A DNA stretch of 64,000 bases from Ypsolopha sequella. Its lineage: Eukaryota; Arthropoda; Insecta; Lepidoptera; Ypsolophidae. The notes beneath the pieces were generated by a model. It was not told the DNA's origin. It did not search any database and was given only the letters and a program-made list of their open reading frames with translations. Made by a program: the position numbers and the translations under genes. Of this stretch, positions 35,801-47,200 are shown piece after piece. Positions within the stretch are counted from its first letter, which is position 1. Each line of letters begins with the position of its first letter. The DNA is taken from assembly GCA_934047225.1 (NCBI GenBank), contig OW203992.1, positions 5,197,501 to 5,261,500 on the forward strand. Direction: 5' to 3'.

Positions 35801-36843
35801 ATAAAAAAACAATTGATAAGGAACTATTAATTTTCTACAACAGAAGGGATGAAATAAGTACTGATAGAGGATGTTTATTGTGGGGTTATAGAATTGTAAT
35901 TCCTATGGTATTACGGGAATCAATTCTTTCAGAGCTACATAAAAGCCACTTTGGTATAGTTCGTATGAAGCAAGTAGCACGATCATATTTTTGGTGGCCG
36001 GGTTTAGATTCAGAAATAGAAAATGTTACAAATAAGTGCATAATCTGTCTAAATAATAATAAAAATCCACCAAAATCAGCACTTAAACCCTGGCCTGTGC
36101 CGCCATCTCCATGGTACCGACTTCATGCCGATTTTTTGGGACCATATTATAACAAAATGTTCTTAGTAATAGTGGACAGCTATTCTAAATGGCCTGAGGC
36201 TTTTGAAATGACTAACATTGGGGCAACTCGTACAATCGAGATATTCAAAAAGTTATTTTCTACCTTTGGTTTTCCAGTCCACTTAGTAACAGATAACGGT
36301 CCTACTTTCACTAGTACAGAATTTGAAAATTTTTGTCAACTTACAAATATAAAACATACATTTTCTCCGCCGTACCATCCAGCTACCAATGGGGCAGCTG
36401 AACGATTTGTGGAAACTTTTAAAACACATGTGACTAAAATCAAGGAAAGTGGCAGCCCACTGAGTTCTGCTGTTAACCTCTTTTTGTTTGATTACAGAAA
36501 TTTACCCCAAAGTACTACTGGTGTAACACCAGCCAGATTAATGCTGGGTAGAGAGCTTAGAAATAGATTTACGTTGCTAAGGCCACCACCTATAACAGAT
36601 AAAGTATATGAAATGCAAGAAAAATCAAAACTTTATTATAAAGGTAGCAGAAATACACCAATGTTAGAATTAGGACAGAAAGTTATGGTTAGAGACTACA
36701 GAAAGGGACATAAATCTTGGATTATAGGGACGATTATTGATGAGTCATGTCCAGGGGTAACATACTACATTGACGTGGGGGGTTTAAAATGGAAACGACA
36801 TTTGAACCAAATTCGAACATGTGATCAATCAGTGGAAGAGTAA
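32851..36843 (+). CDS. Gypsy gag-pol polyprotein (single ORF, RT motif altered)
   Basis: A 1330-residue ORF fusing gag and pol without a frameshift. Domains in order: capsid-like gag (about 1-250); two CCHC zinc knuckles (CYCCGNNGHIKSEC near 264 and CSECGQQGHLFKVC near 285); aspartic protease DTGSEV near 358; reverse transcriptase about 480-720 with the first catalytic Asp in CELDLKEAY near 594; RNase H about 795-910 (CDSSQT, DKEAMAI, ETDN); integrase with the HHCC zinc domain (HKSHFG...CIIC, about 1030-1070) and the D-D-E triad in HADFLG, TDNGP and AAERF (about 1093, 1148, 1184). The RT motif normally reading Y/F-x-D-D is FIDN at 655-658: Asp657 is present, Asp658 is Asn. That residue binds catalytic metal in all known RTs, so this copy is probably RT-dead although otherwise intact. 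It could still move in trans. No env follows. Confidence 0.96.
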   Translation: MSWIYKLNKSQLEERLSEQGIVTQNETVDELRKLLSNNWKEQTKKHANSSSQQPKVIMSNYDLQLFNGECWESFEQQLRCIITLNEVPETKKVPLLLTKITPKVFETLTCLCAPSKPIDLPYNELCSTLSQKYMKKQSSVLDRATFRSRNQLPTESVEEYLLALKKLAGVCNFKDMNDQIKEKFIDGVHSRLIKFELLKSNSDLSLEQTVMLARTVETALVHTTSKKETEISEMFHYEKNLKQKQNKFKPNKNKLVKDKEVKCYCCGNNGHIKSECRLIKKFCSECGQQGHLFKVCSKNPRRVYLIEGSDHEIKPDIDDDAEVSVGKLFNEYEIYSVNVSKVPPHYISINVAGIYLDFQLDTGSEVTVIPLRDKVSLFNQYVIEDSNVRFKNFDQTISKPVGLLKNLTVKYNKIVRNLDVFVAHDDVPRIIGRDWLKAFDLWPPTFIETNVMTKHSETYSRENKTVSEAENVIKEKFAEVFSPGWGDFKGEAITLQLKPDAKPKCLTPRRVPFALKDKVKLEISRLLQNGRIMPVEYSQWGTPVVPVLKADGSVRLCGDYKVTLNPHLEVDHFPLPHIDEILHTLKNGEYFCELDLKEAYLQAPLSPESQDLTTIVTEEGTYKYQYLPYGVSTGPGSFQRLMCKKLANISNTAVFIDNIYMAGSDVNDMLNTLCKVLSKLKECQFKLKLEKCKFFKKSIDVFGFRVTKNDISIVESNVEPLLRTKAPTSMTLLRSFLGKINYYNRFLKDMARTLSPLYDIIKKNKFEWTPDCNKAFILIKQKLSSVNNLRHFDPNLPLILSCDSSQTALAVVLSNRDYDGTVRPIAYASKKLNSVEIKYSTIDKEAMAIIFGVTKFYNYTYGRYFELETDNAALVRIFGPTKGIPKMAAKRLQHYAIFLSAFNYKIRHISTKSNPADFLSRAVMDESTENVQLHSICLSADVSNIYHVNNLKIDKLDWKTIQSETKKDLILSKTIRYVLDGWPDKKTIDKELLIFYNRRDEISTDRGCLLWGYRIVIPMVLRESILSELHKSHFGIVRMKQVARSYFWWPGLDSEIENVTNKCIICLNNNKNPPKSALKPWPVPPSPWYRLHADFLGPYYNKMFLVIVDSYSKWPEAFEMTNIGATRTIEIFKKLFSTFGFPVHLVTDNGPTFTSTEFENFCQLTNIKHTFSPPYHPATNGAAERFVETFKTHVTKIKESGSPLSSAVNLFLFDYRNLPQSTTGVTPARLMLGRELRNRFTLLRPPPITDKVYEMQEKSKLYYKGSRNTPMLELGQKVMVRDYRKGHKSWIIGTIIDESCPGVTYYIDVGGLKWKRHLNQIRTCDQSVEE

Positions 36844-36990
36844 ATTATGTTATAAATATTTAAAAATAATTAAGAGCTCCTCACATCCAGATTTACTTTC
36901 CTTTCTGAGTCTCCATGCAGCAATAATAAATTGTAAAGTAATTAGATGTAGTTAAGTTTGTCTTAGTTTGTAGTTTATAGTGGCGGAGAG
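36844..36990 (+). other. Gypsy 3' non-coding region and polypurine tract
   Basis: Follows the pol stop. It ends in GGCGGAGAG immediately before the 3' LTR, the expected plus-strand primer. There is no env-like ORF. Confidence 0.75.
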
Positions 36991-37153
36991 TGTGATATCG
37001 GAACGTAGCATTGCAGTCTATCTTGTCTGCTCTTGGATACGCTGTCTCGCTCTCTCGCGACCGAACCGCCATGTTGTAAGGAACATGTATTTTGTTGTGC
37101 GCAAATAAATACTTAATTAATTAATTTAAAAGTGTTTATCTCAGTATCTAACA
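36991..37153 (+). repeat. 3' LTR of gypsy element
   Basis: Base-for-base identical to the 5' LTR, followed by the GTTAT target duplication. Confidence 0.95.
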
Positions 37154-38112
37154 GTTATGTCATAATAAAATAACTTTTAACTGTATGAAATAGAGTCTAT
37201 TTTTCTACGCATAACATCCTTCAGTGCTCAATCCAGTTTACGTATACATTCATGGTAAACACAAACTAAGGACGTAAAAACGAACCTAATTTAGCATGAA
37301 ATGAAGACAAACGTCAAAAAGAACCTAATTTTGCAATAAATTAAATTTCAATACGATATTTCAAACTGACCTGATAGTCATTCCGCAACGGGGCCCGGAA
37401 AGTTCGATTTTCAAAACTAATTTAGAGTATTAAATGGAACTATTTCTTAAAGGTAGCAGAAAAAGTTCATTTTTTACACTATCATCATCATTTTATAAAC
37501 ACAGTCAATCAAGAGAGGATACATCGACCCTTCGGGGTTCAAATGTAGTAAAAGCCAAAACACGATTTTTCAGGAGAGCCAAAAACAAAATTAAAAAATT
37601 TATTTCCTTTCTATCTTTTTTGTTTTTATCGCTACATTAATATGATCTATGCCGTTCAGTCATAGTTTTTTGAGTTATTTAATCGAAAGAAACTTAAAAT
37701 TCAGTAGCTATCTTAGTTTAGAAGTTAGCATGGCATTTACTACAAAAAAAAATGATTTTGACTGGCTTTTAAAACAAAATTCGTCACCTAAGGAGCCGCA
37801 CGGTTTGTTGTATCGTTGTATGAGTACAAATTTTTCGAGCCTTTTTATGTAGTATATGACACGGTTAGTTATGTCACATCGTAGTATATTGAAGTAGAAA
37901 CATTGGAAAGCTTATAAAAATCATTTGAAATCAATCATTACACTGTTCTATTTAAATGAAATCGCAATAAAAATGTATCAAATATAACAAAAAAATTAAC
38001 TCACAAACTTTGAAGTTGTTAAAGTAAAATATAATGTCGTTTTCTTTAAATCAGTGAGACTCACGCAGCATTGAAGCAAAAAAAAAAACAATTTATAATA
38101 ATAAAGTATTTT

Positions 38113-38660
38113 AATAGGAATACAGCAGATACAGTCCTATAAATAAAAAAAATTATTATCACTTAAACAAAAATTATTTGCTACATAGAAAAACAGCAGA
38201 ATTAGTGCTATAACTATCATTTTTATTAATCATCAGTCTTTTTTTTAATAGGAAAACAGCAGAACCAGTCTTATAGGACTTATAAGTAACAATTTTAATA
38301 ATCATTATATCAATCTTTGCTTCATAGGAAAGCAGCAGATCTAGTGCTATAGTTATCAACTTTTACTAATCACTATATCAGTCTTTTCTTAATAGGAAAA
38401 CAGCAAATTCGGTACTATGCTATGGTAACAATTAAAAAAATAACTAAATGCATTTATTTAACAGGAAAACGGCAAATCCAGTCCTATGAGTATCATTTTT
38501 TGTAGTTACTAAAACAATATTTGCTTCATAGGAAAACAGCAGTTCCATTGCTAAAGCTATCAACTTTTAATAATCACTACATCAGTTTTTTTATTAATAG
38601 GAAAACAGTAAATCCAGTTCTATAGGACTTATGAGTAACAATTTTAATAATCATTAAGGT
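38113..38660 (+). repeat. Tandem array, eight ~69-bp diverged units
   Basis: The motif TAGGAAAACAGCAGA(T)CCAGT recurs at about 38116, 38187, 38250, 38326, 38393, 38463, 38530 and 38599 (spacing 63-76 bp). Alternate units share longer sequence (TTTTAATAATCATTA..TCAATCTTTGCTTCATAGG versus AATCACTA..TCAGT..TTAATAGG), a higher-order ~137-bp dimer. Confidence 0.85.
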
Positions 38661-38800
38661 AAATGCAGCTATCAACGACCCATCAAAATTTGGCAGGTAT
38701 TACCGACCCATTCGCTTATTCGCATTTTTTCGCGTTTGGAAAAATTCTGTTAAAAAGAGTAAAAGAGAAAACACACGCATGTCTATTGTCCATCGTATAG

Positions 38801-38970
38801 TTACTAAAACAATATTTGCTTCATAGGAAAACAGCAGTTCCATTGCTAAAGCTATCAACTTTTAATAATCACTACATCAGTGTTTTATTAATAGGAAAAC
38901 AGTAAATCCAGTTTTTTACGACTTATGAGTAACAATTTTAATAATCATTACATCAATCTTTGCTTCATAG
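38801..38970 (+). repeat. Second block of the 69-bp array (direct duplication)
   Basis: AGTTACTAAAACAATATTTG..CTTCATAGGAAAACAGCAGT through TAACAATTTTAATAATCATT repeats 38502-38656 with few changes. The two blocks are separated by ~145 bp of unrelated sequence (38657-38800), which looks like an insertion or the junction of a duplication. Confidence 0.85.
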
Positions 38971-39280
38971 CCAAGGTAAGAAATGTTTGGCTTTTACGAC
39001 AAATGTTTCTGAACGAATCCTCAATAACTTTTTCGTGTTTGTTTGAAAATGTGGTATTTTATTTCACATTTAATTATGAATTTCAACGTCTTATACAGCA
39101 TTTTTTTTACAAAATTAGTATTTAGACTGCATAATTTTTCGAGTAGTAAAATACATTTTTATTAGATTATCAAAATTCTAAGTATACAGATCGATAGAGC
39201 GCAAAAAACTAAGTAAGATGGCATTAAAAGTCGATTTTGGCCAAAATGGCTTTTACGACATTTGAACCCCGAAGGGTCGA

Positions 39281-40270
39281 CATGCGAAATCACAAGCAAA
39301 CACAAAATATTACGAGTACTAGCAATCTTTTCAAAGCAAATTCTTTGAGCAAATAGAAGGTATTTTATAGAAGCCATTTTCGTAATCTACTTTTAAACAT
39401 GTTCAACTACGGGAGATCGAGTATATTTTGTAACAGTTTGTTATAAATATACACATGACGTAACAATTATTTTTATAAAGTTCAGTTTAGGTTTGCGGTC
39501 GATAACCAATCTATTTGGGTTTTTTTTATGTCTGGGATAAATGTCTTTTGCCTTTTTAAATAGGTGAGTATTTTTTCTGACAAAAGTGGCAATTTCAAAC
39601 ACATATAAGCAAGGGAATGGTAAAACTTTTAGCTCACGCAAATTGGGATTTGATTCCTTGTATAACGTTGATATCTATTCAGAAGGGGTTTTATAGGACA
39701 TTCCTACGGGATCGGCAAAACGGAAATAAATACAAGCATCGCTGTGGTGCGTCCGCTGGTTATAAATATTTTGATTTTAAAGAAAGCTCGTTTCGACTTT
39801 CTTTTTAGGTACCTAATCAACTAATGTGTATAATTTCGCATTGCAAATTCATATACGTACCTAATGTAAGTTTGTGACCATTGCCTGCAAAACATTACCT
39901 ATAGAATAGTCATTAAATTTAAATCTAAAAACAAAATTTCACTATTATGTCAATGAAAATTACTTGTGCTACGAAAGCGTTTGACATTTTCATATGCACG
40001 AGTTCGTCTCCTAAATGAAGATTTTATGAAGATCAATTGCGTTTAAAAAGCTAAAAACACTTTATATTTTTCATATCAAAAAATTACGAAGTTATTGAAT
40101 TCATCTGATACGATTCCATACTAAAAGTGATAAATATCGCTATCGCTAACTTCGGTAATAATAATATTTTTTTTTGAATTCAAAAAGTTGTATGCATTGC
40201 TATAACTAATAAATTAGTTACCATAAAAAATATACTGATATTTTACTACAGGAGACGCCTCCCCAGCGGT
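39281..40270. other. Non-coding stretch
   Basis: AT-rich, with no supported gene or repeat. Confidence 0.4.
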
Positions 40271-40518
40271 GGCGTGCATTGAACTTTTTTCCGAAAAAGC
40301 AACCAGAAAGTCAAGTTTGACAATAAAAAAAATATGAAAAAATTTAAATAACACTTTGATAAAAGAAAGTTTGTATGACGCCAGCCAGACTCCTAGAGTG
40401 AACATTTTCATACCAACTTTTTTTTTTCAAATTGTGTTATTTAAATTTTTTCATATATTTTTTTATTGTCAAACTTGACCTTCTGATTGCTTTTCCGGAA
40501 AAAAGTTCTATGCACACC
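40271..40518. mobile_element. Foldback MITE
   Basis: Arms 40271-40354 and 40434-40518 are near reverse complements: GTCAAGTTTGACAATAAAAA mirrors TTTTTATTGTCAAACTTGAC, and AATTTAAATAACAC mirrors GTGTTATTTAAATT. CCCCAGC words lie just outside both ends. Confidence 0.8.
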
Positions 40519-41639
40519 CCTGCTCCCCAGCCAGACTCGTCTTGTGTCCATACTACGGCGTAGTGGCTCAATAACCTGAAAATTATGGAGTCGTAGCGCT
40601 TGCTACGCAATAGCAAAAAGGGGTGGGAGATTTTTCAAGTTTGTTAGATTTAGATTTTATCCTCATAAAACGAACTGTAGTGCACTTTTTAATAGATTTT
40701 AAGTTAAATACTAGATTTTGTTGCTTTTATAGCTTCATTTTTATACAGCTATACAAAACTGAGAAAAGAAGCCAAAACATGCAAAACTCTTATTACTAAT
40801 TCACCATTATTTTGAACTTTCAATAGGTATTTCTACGGCGGATAAATATTAAAGAGTTTCCTTTAAAATCTCATTATTACAGAAAAAGATTTGTCACAAC
40901 AACTTCCACCATTATTTACACTTACATTATCAAGAACAAACTTTCGAGAAGCAAACTCGTTGAAAACTGTAAACATTTACGCGACCGCGTAAGATATCCT
41001 CCGAGAAGCATAATTTATGAATATTAACACCCAAGATTAGGGGCTGAGTAGGTATTTCATAATAATCGCGCATAATGCCAAGTGGAACAACAATATGGTG
41101 GATTATGTCACTAAATTATAAGCGGAGCGATATTATTTTTGCTTCCTCATTAGATTTTATGTCGCGATAATTTTTGTTTAAAATTACCTGAGAAGAAAAT
41201 CAATATTGTCAAGCTTACTACTATCGCGTCGAACAGTGTTTTGTTGTAAGAATTGAATATGACGTGTAATATACAGAACCGTTAATTGTCAGTAATTTCC
41301 GGGCTAACCCTTATTGAAGGTGTTCTGTACGAGTATTCGAGGCTGCATGGCAGAAGTACCTTTGCAGAAAAGCAGAAAAAGAAACATTATCTGCTGATTG
41401 GTTATCTAAGCGGTATTATAATAAATTGGGCCAATTACAGCGCAGTATCTTTGTTTTATTGTTATTATATTAAAACATCTGTTTTTAACATTGGAAAAAC
41501 AATGTACTTACAAATCCGTCTCTGATATTATAATTCCCTCATTGGAGTAGACAAAATGGTTTCCAAGTGAGGACAGTTACTAGAACAGTCAAAACTCATG
41601 ACACCTTCTTTTCTTCAAGTATTTCAATGTCCAAACGTG
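40519..41639. other. Non-coding stretch
   Basis: No exon, RNA gene or repeat recognised. Confidence 0.4.
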
Positions 41640-41840
41640 CTAGAGGGTGCGCCTAATCATCGTACTTCTGGCACAAATGCACACTTTTAGGGCAAACAGA
41701 TTTACCTTACAGTGTTTTCTTTCATCGTCAGCAATATAAGCATACACATTCTATGGACATAAATTATAAAAAACCCATTGGTGCATACTCAAACGGCAGG
41801 ATGAGACGGCAGCCTAGCGACTGAGCCATCGACGGACACA
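41640..41840 (-). repeat. tRNA-derived SINE
   Basis: On the minus strand it starts ATGGCTCAGTCGCTAGGCTG (box A) and GTTTGAGTATG (eroded box B), then GACGATGAAAGAAAACACTG, the conserved SINE body of many Lepidoptera, and ends near TGATTAGGCGCACC. Non-coding. Confidence 0.7.
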
Positions 41841-42897
41841 CAAAACTTAGCTTTACCTTCCGCTGCCCGCTCCGCTCTGAGCATTTCATCTAAGACGTTT
41901 GTGGGTCCATTACGGCCTCGTATCCGGTTTCAGCCCTTCATGAATACAAGATGCTGCGGTTGAGGGTTAGTTGACACCTCAGCAGTTTGGTCTGTTATGA
42001 TTCTGGCCTCTTTACGGTTAAAAGCGTTGTGTGCGATTGTACCTTTGTTTTCAAATAGGGAATAGCAAAAAAAACACCGGAATTATAAGACTATATATAT
42101 ATAAAATCGTCACTAAAAAGTTGTTGTATGAGTAAGTATTGACTGTTGAGCTGACACTCACAACACCTTTGACACCCATTCGAAGTTATGTAGGTATAGG
42201 TGCGTGAATTAATCCAGGGTGGCTATTCTGGCAACATTTTTCACACGATTTATTTTATGTAATATATAATGTTAGTTTATCGCGTGATAAATATTATGTA
42301 ATCATAATTCTACAAAAAGACTTAAAAGACATGTAAAACATGTTATGAAAAACAAAAAGAACGGTTTTTGTTTTGAAAACTTAATCGTTTCTGTAGAAAG
42401 AGCTTCTAAAAATCACCCACCTCCCGCATTCCCAAATGTTCGCATGTGTCAGAACTGCCGTTCTAGATGCATTCGACTTTTGTTTATAGCGTGATAAATA
42501 CCATGCCATATAAATTTGTGTGACTAAACCTAGTCAAATAAAGACTACACAATTTAAGGAATACAAACTGTAGGTTTTTAATCGAGAATGTTAACATTAA
42601 CAAACATTCTAAAAAAAACAGTTTTAAAATCACACGAAATCTGCCTTCGCAATTTTTCCGCATGCCCCAGAATCACCGTCATAACTCGATATGTCTATAA
42701 GCAGAAACCGTAAATAAAATAGCTAATTGCTGCCGACAGTCTATCTCTCTGTCGTTAATTTATTTAATAATTCACGGAAGGGTCCCACTGAATACTTTAG
42801 CATTGAACCCCACCGTATTAATAATGGCATCCGATCTGATAAGGGATTTCTAATTAACGCCAAGAGCTTCCCAGTCTTTAGTAGGTTTGCAGTTACA

Positions 42898-43029
42898 GGT
42901 CGCGGCAGCAAATAATGCACATCGGCTATCATCGGCTTTGTAGAGCGTCGTTTCTGACACCTGACTGTTAGTGCTTCGTGCGACAGAGATGACGCTAAGA
43001 TACGATGTGCATAATTTACTGCCGCGACC
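42898..43029. mobile_element. GGTCGCGGCAG-type MITE, copy 2
   Basis: Palindromic ends GGTCGCGGCAGCAAATAATG and its near reverse complement ending CTGCCGCGACC. 132 bp long. It aligns inverted with the copy in the zinc-finger gene intron (29256-29386). Confidence 0.85.
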
Positions 43030-43138
43030 AGTTATAAGATTTTTTCTATCATTATTCATTATTTATCTTTCTAGTATTATCTAACTTCAGCATCTATCGC
43101 TGTCGCTTTCAAAGGTACCGTGATTGGCTAGAAATGAT

Positions 43139-43290
43139 ACCGCCTCTGTGCTCTAGTGGTTTGAGCAATAGGCTACTAATCCGGAGGTCGCGGGTTCAAA
43201 TCCCGGAGAACTGTTATTGTGTTTGGTCTGCGGGCTTCTGAAGGCACGTTAAGGTCATTCATTCGGTACAAAGTGCACAACTTAACTTTG
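43139..43290 (+). repeat. tRNA-derived SINE, well-preserved head
   Basis: ACCGCCTCTGTGCTCTAGTG carries box A, and GGTTCAAATCC is a canonical box B 45 bp later. The body continues AGGCACGTTAAGGTCATT. It resembles the minus-strand copies at 16870 and 56440. Confidence 0.75.
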
Positions 43291-43930
43291 TTTTTCTGGT
43301 TAAGAAGTTAAAAGAGAAAAAGATATTGCTCTATGGCAATTCAAGCCAACAATTGTTTAGTAGAAGTTGGGTTTATCAATTTATTAACAGTCAGAAATAA
43401 ACTGCACAATTAATTAAACACGATGTTGGCCAAACAAGCTTAAAATGCTGTTTTAAGTTTGTTTCGACAAAATCATGGCTAATCTTAACAAGAAAAACAA
43501 AGTAAAGTTAAGCATTTTGCACTGAACGACTGACCCGTGAGTCCGTATTTTTACCCGAAGTATGAAAATAAGGCTCAGAACGGAGACGTAATATTATAAA
43601 AATTTGTACTCGTAAATAGCTCTGACAACCCATCGGAGATTCATGTCGTGACGGTCAAAAAAAGAAAAGCTCTTTTATCGAAACCTCGGTGTGTGTTCGT
43701 CTACTGGCAAAACTTAAGAATGGCTTGAATGCCTGAAATTTTACACTTGTGTGCAATTAGAATAGGAACCTGAGAAAAGTACATAAATATGACATAAATA
43801 TGACATTATTAAATTACTAAGAAATTACATATTGTGGGTATGGAATTAATGAATTTTCAAATCTGCATACATGCAGATATATACATAGGGGTAAAGAAAA
43901 ACAAACTTCTAAATATGTACTTTATTTAGC

Positions 43931-44283
43931 ATCCATCCATCCATCCATCCATCAGCCTAGTTCGTCCACTGCTGAAGCTTTCCAGGACTTTGCCACTCCC
44001 GGCGGTCATCCTGGAAGAATTGCCCATACTCACACACGCTGGGCAGGTGGGTCGGTAAGCGCGGTGCCGGAACCCTCGCACCAGCGATGCCGCTGCCCGT
44101 CACCAGTCTGTTCCATATAAGGCCCGGCTATTAGGGATGGATGGATATACCGCCATCCATCGGTCCCAGACATGGTGGGCCTCCTGGTTTTTTGCCTGTG
44201 AGCTGTCCTCTTACTCTCCCCCGAATTACTTCGAGGGGGTCTCCAAGTAAGATGGTGGTACCTCCACAGTCGAGCCCGGCATC
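43931..44283 (-). mobile_element. RTE-type LINE 3' tail or SINE with (GGAT)n end, copy 2
   Basis: Starts with (CATC)n, then CCTAGTTCGTCCACTGCTG, and continues as the reverse complement of 24180-24532 to CACAGTCGAGCCCGGC. It supports the boundary of the nested copy at 24 kb. Confidence 0.75.
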
Positions 44284-47200
44284 AGCTCTACCACCTTTTA
44301 TTATTATTTATTTAGCACATTATGAGGTAATTCTTATGAGGTGCAAAATAACACTTTTTTTTCTTGATATAAATATATGAAGTAATGTTTGTATCTAATA
44401 ATTTTATTATCATATGACTCTCTCTTAGGGAAATCGAAGTCCAAAATGGAATCAAAGATTCCTAAAGCACCAGACACCGTGCTACACCTAAATCGTTTCC
44501 CACCTACCTTCCTCTCAAGCCACCCCAATTCATTTACCATCCGACCAAACCATTCGATCACCACCCCCAACTCTTATAAGGCAGTAATAAAGTTCAATAT
44601 TGATCGAAGAAATGCACAGATAACTTGTAAGGAGTTGCAGGGGTAGATAACCCGAGGAATAGATTCGCCATTTTCGTCGACACGACAATGGGAGGGAGAG
44701 GGATGGAAGATAAATACGTTTTGCAGTTTAACTGAATGGGGTAAGGGACGTGATGTAGTGTAGGTATGTTAAAGAGGTGAAAATACCTATTAAGTAACTG
44801 CAATACGCGGTGGATTTTCACTTTTGTTTTGTAGAGTAAACTTGTATAGTACTTCTGTATTTTACTTATTTTTGTAAGACTAGTAAAATTAAAGCAAACG
44901 AAGGAAAACCGTAAAAATATTAAGATCTCCAATCAATAGTCAGAGCTTCTACGGCTATTGCATCTGAGCTGAATCCTGTCTCTACAGTAAATACTTTATG
45001 TTTGGCATTAGTGCGAAATGTCTATGTAGGATTTAATTTTATTTTTCAGCTTTCTTTTTCCGGACTACAGAGTAAGGATAGGTCGAGACACAAGCAAGAC
45101 TATAAATGCTTTGAATTATATCCTGAAAACTGACAAATATTGCAAGTAAATGTCTACTCATAAAGAAAAACTTCAGCTTCATCAGTTTGTAGTTTACAAA
45201 TCGTTAAGCCCGTGCCGGGTATGCTGGTCAGTCAGTTTAGCATTTAAAAGTGACTACTTATTTACAGGTTCAATTATAAATAAACTTTCGGAAAAGCCTG
45301 GTTGAAATTATTTTCACATCCCTCACGTTACTGAAATCCTTTTAGCCCATTTCTCAGAACTCCGTTTCTTCGAGATTTCCCCCCACTTCTCCCACCCTCT
45401 GTCGTCTCCACACAAACATATGTATATAACTTAGTTGAAGTTGGTTCAATTCTTCCTGTAACCATGAAAAATTAAAGCCAGGTTTAGTGTCAAATCAATT
45501 TTATATTAGGTACCTATGTGTGTACCAAATTTTTTTGTGGATTTAATTTGTTTCGACTTTATATTTTAATCAATGGTAAGAATGTTCTGAAACTTCCCGC
45601 TTTTAATTCCTTAGTTTAAATATGTATGATAATGTATGGTGGTACCCATAATATCAATAGCACTCCATCAACGTGAAATCCCACGCAACCTAAATTATTA
45701 ACTTGCATAATTACTGAACGGTATTTTAATCAGTGTCTCAACTTCTTGATTAATGCCCGTTGAAATTTATTGCCGAAATTTTATTTATAATTAAACACCT
45801 CGGCGATTATTCAACGTCAGAGCGAACCGCGGCCCGCGATTTGTCACCTCTGAGGCGCGGTTTAATTCTATCCTAATTGAGCCAGAAGTTTGCTACCCCT
45901 GTACCTGGCGAAGTCTGCGCAATTTACAACTTGGTTGGGACCGCTGGTGATTAATTATGCCTTTAATTGACAATTATTAGTTGAATTGTGTTGGATTAGT
46001 TTAGGGACTGAAGACTGCATACGTAATTAGGAACTCTAACATTTGAGCTAATACTTTCTAAAGTCAAACAGAATTGTCAGCGTAATTTGTAAAACAGTTA
46101 TTGTGTTTTTTTTTGTCGATCCCTCGGTTTCATAAAAGAGAAAGGGTGCATAAAAAAGAAAATAATTTTTTAAATTGTAACAGAGTTTGCGGTCCTCCTC
46201 ATAAAAGTTTAATAATCAAAATGCCTTATTATCATCTTTAAAAAAACTCTTCCCGCCCTTAATTAGTCGGGGGATAAACAAGAGGCACATTAGCTCCGGA
46301 ATAATTACAAAATGGCCGCTGGTTTTATTTTTTGCATTTTCTTCGCTGGCATTGCCGAGGTGAGGAATTTAAAAAGCATTTGCCAAATTGGAAAGCACAT
46401 CATGGTTAATTTGAAAAAGGAAACGGTTTTAAATTGCAGTTAATTCGGTTTGAAAAAAATAAAAGAGGCTGAGGCGTTTGTTTTTTATATGCGTTTAGCA
46501 ATTTATAACTTTATTAGTAAAATTGGCATGAGTAAATTAATTATATCTAACGAAGAAAATTTTTTTATTATCGTATCCAAGTACGTAATCCAAGCCGCTT
46601 TCTATAAAAACACGTTTAAGAAAATAAAACCAGCGATTTTCATCGAGGAAAGATTTCAGGAGGCGAAATTAAAAGAATAAAACAGTTCATAATTGCCATT
46701 CCGAGCCAAATGTTCTTAACTTCTGCTTTACGCTCCCCTGTGATTACTTTTTAAAGGCGTTTAGAGAAAGAAAGTCGCTAAAAAGTCTCTCTTTATGTCT
46801 GTAACGTTTTCCGACTAAATTGGATCTGGGATACAGATGTTGTTTAAATTCTAGTTATCCTGTGAAATACCCACAATTTACTTTTTATTTCATATTTTTT
46901 CCAAACATTTGTAAACCTTATTATAACGTCTTGCAGTTTTAGTACTTATATGTCATTGGTAGATCGTAGAATTGGGCATATCATAAGCTCCCGAGGCATA
47001 TCATAATTCTGTTAAAAACACAGGGGTCGTCTCGCTCTGCTCCGCTTCGTCCGGCTCCCAATGTAAACCTAACACGCTCCTTCTTGCTCCGCTCGTCGTT
47101 GCACCTATTTCTGACTTTTGGTTTGAAATACTTTCGATTTCATACCTCATGATATGCCCAATTCTACGAAAAGCCCACGACATATTCTTGTATACATATA

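Larger units (their letters stand above)
32459..37153 (+). mobile_element. Complete Ty3/gypsy LTR retrotransposon, recent insertion
   Basis: A 4695-bp element: two 163-bp LTRs with no base differences that I can see, a perfect 5-bp target duplication GTTAT (32454-32458 and 37154-37158), a primer-binding site just inside the 5' LTR, one gag-pol ORF, and a purine-rich GGCGGAGAG before the 3' LTR. Identical LTRs imply a very young insertion. There is no env ORF between pol (ends 36843) and the 3' LTR. The PBS (TGGCGACGAGCAT at 32625) fits the 3' end of tRNA-Ser(GCU) with about one mismatch. If the zinc-finger gene continues downstream, the element sits in its intron in sense orientation. Confidence 0.97.
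37524..39280. mobile_element. Inverted-repeat-bounded unit containing a tandem array
   Basis: The left end TCGACCCTTCGGGGTTCAAA..TGTAGTAAAAGCC (37524-37556) is the reverse complement of 39248-39280 with one or two differences. The ~1.76 kb between them is AT-rich, has no transposase ORF and holds the 69-bp-period array. The symmetrical ends suggest a non-autonomous mobile element, but no target duplication is evident. Confidence 0.55.

Noticed and set aside
36844..36990. Possible env gene for the gypsy element
   Set aside because: Only 147 bp between pol and the 3' LTR, without an ORF; the element is not an errantivirus with env.
38113..38970. CRISPR-like repeat array
   Set aside because: Units are diverged throughout, have no constant repeat/unique spacer pattern, and the genome is eukaryotic; it is a degenerate satellite-like array.
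44334..44932. 78-112-codon ORFs near 44.5 kb
   Set aside because: Open on both strands, no domain, no codon or splice support; a CTCTCTTAG acceptor-like site before one of them is not matched by a donor or homologous protein.
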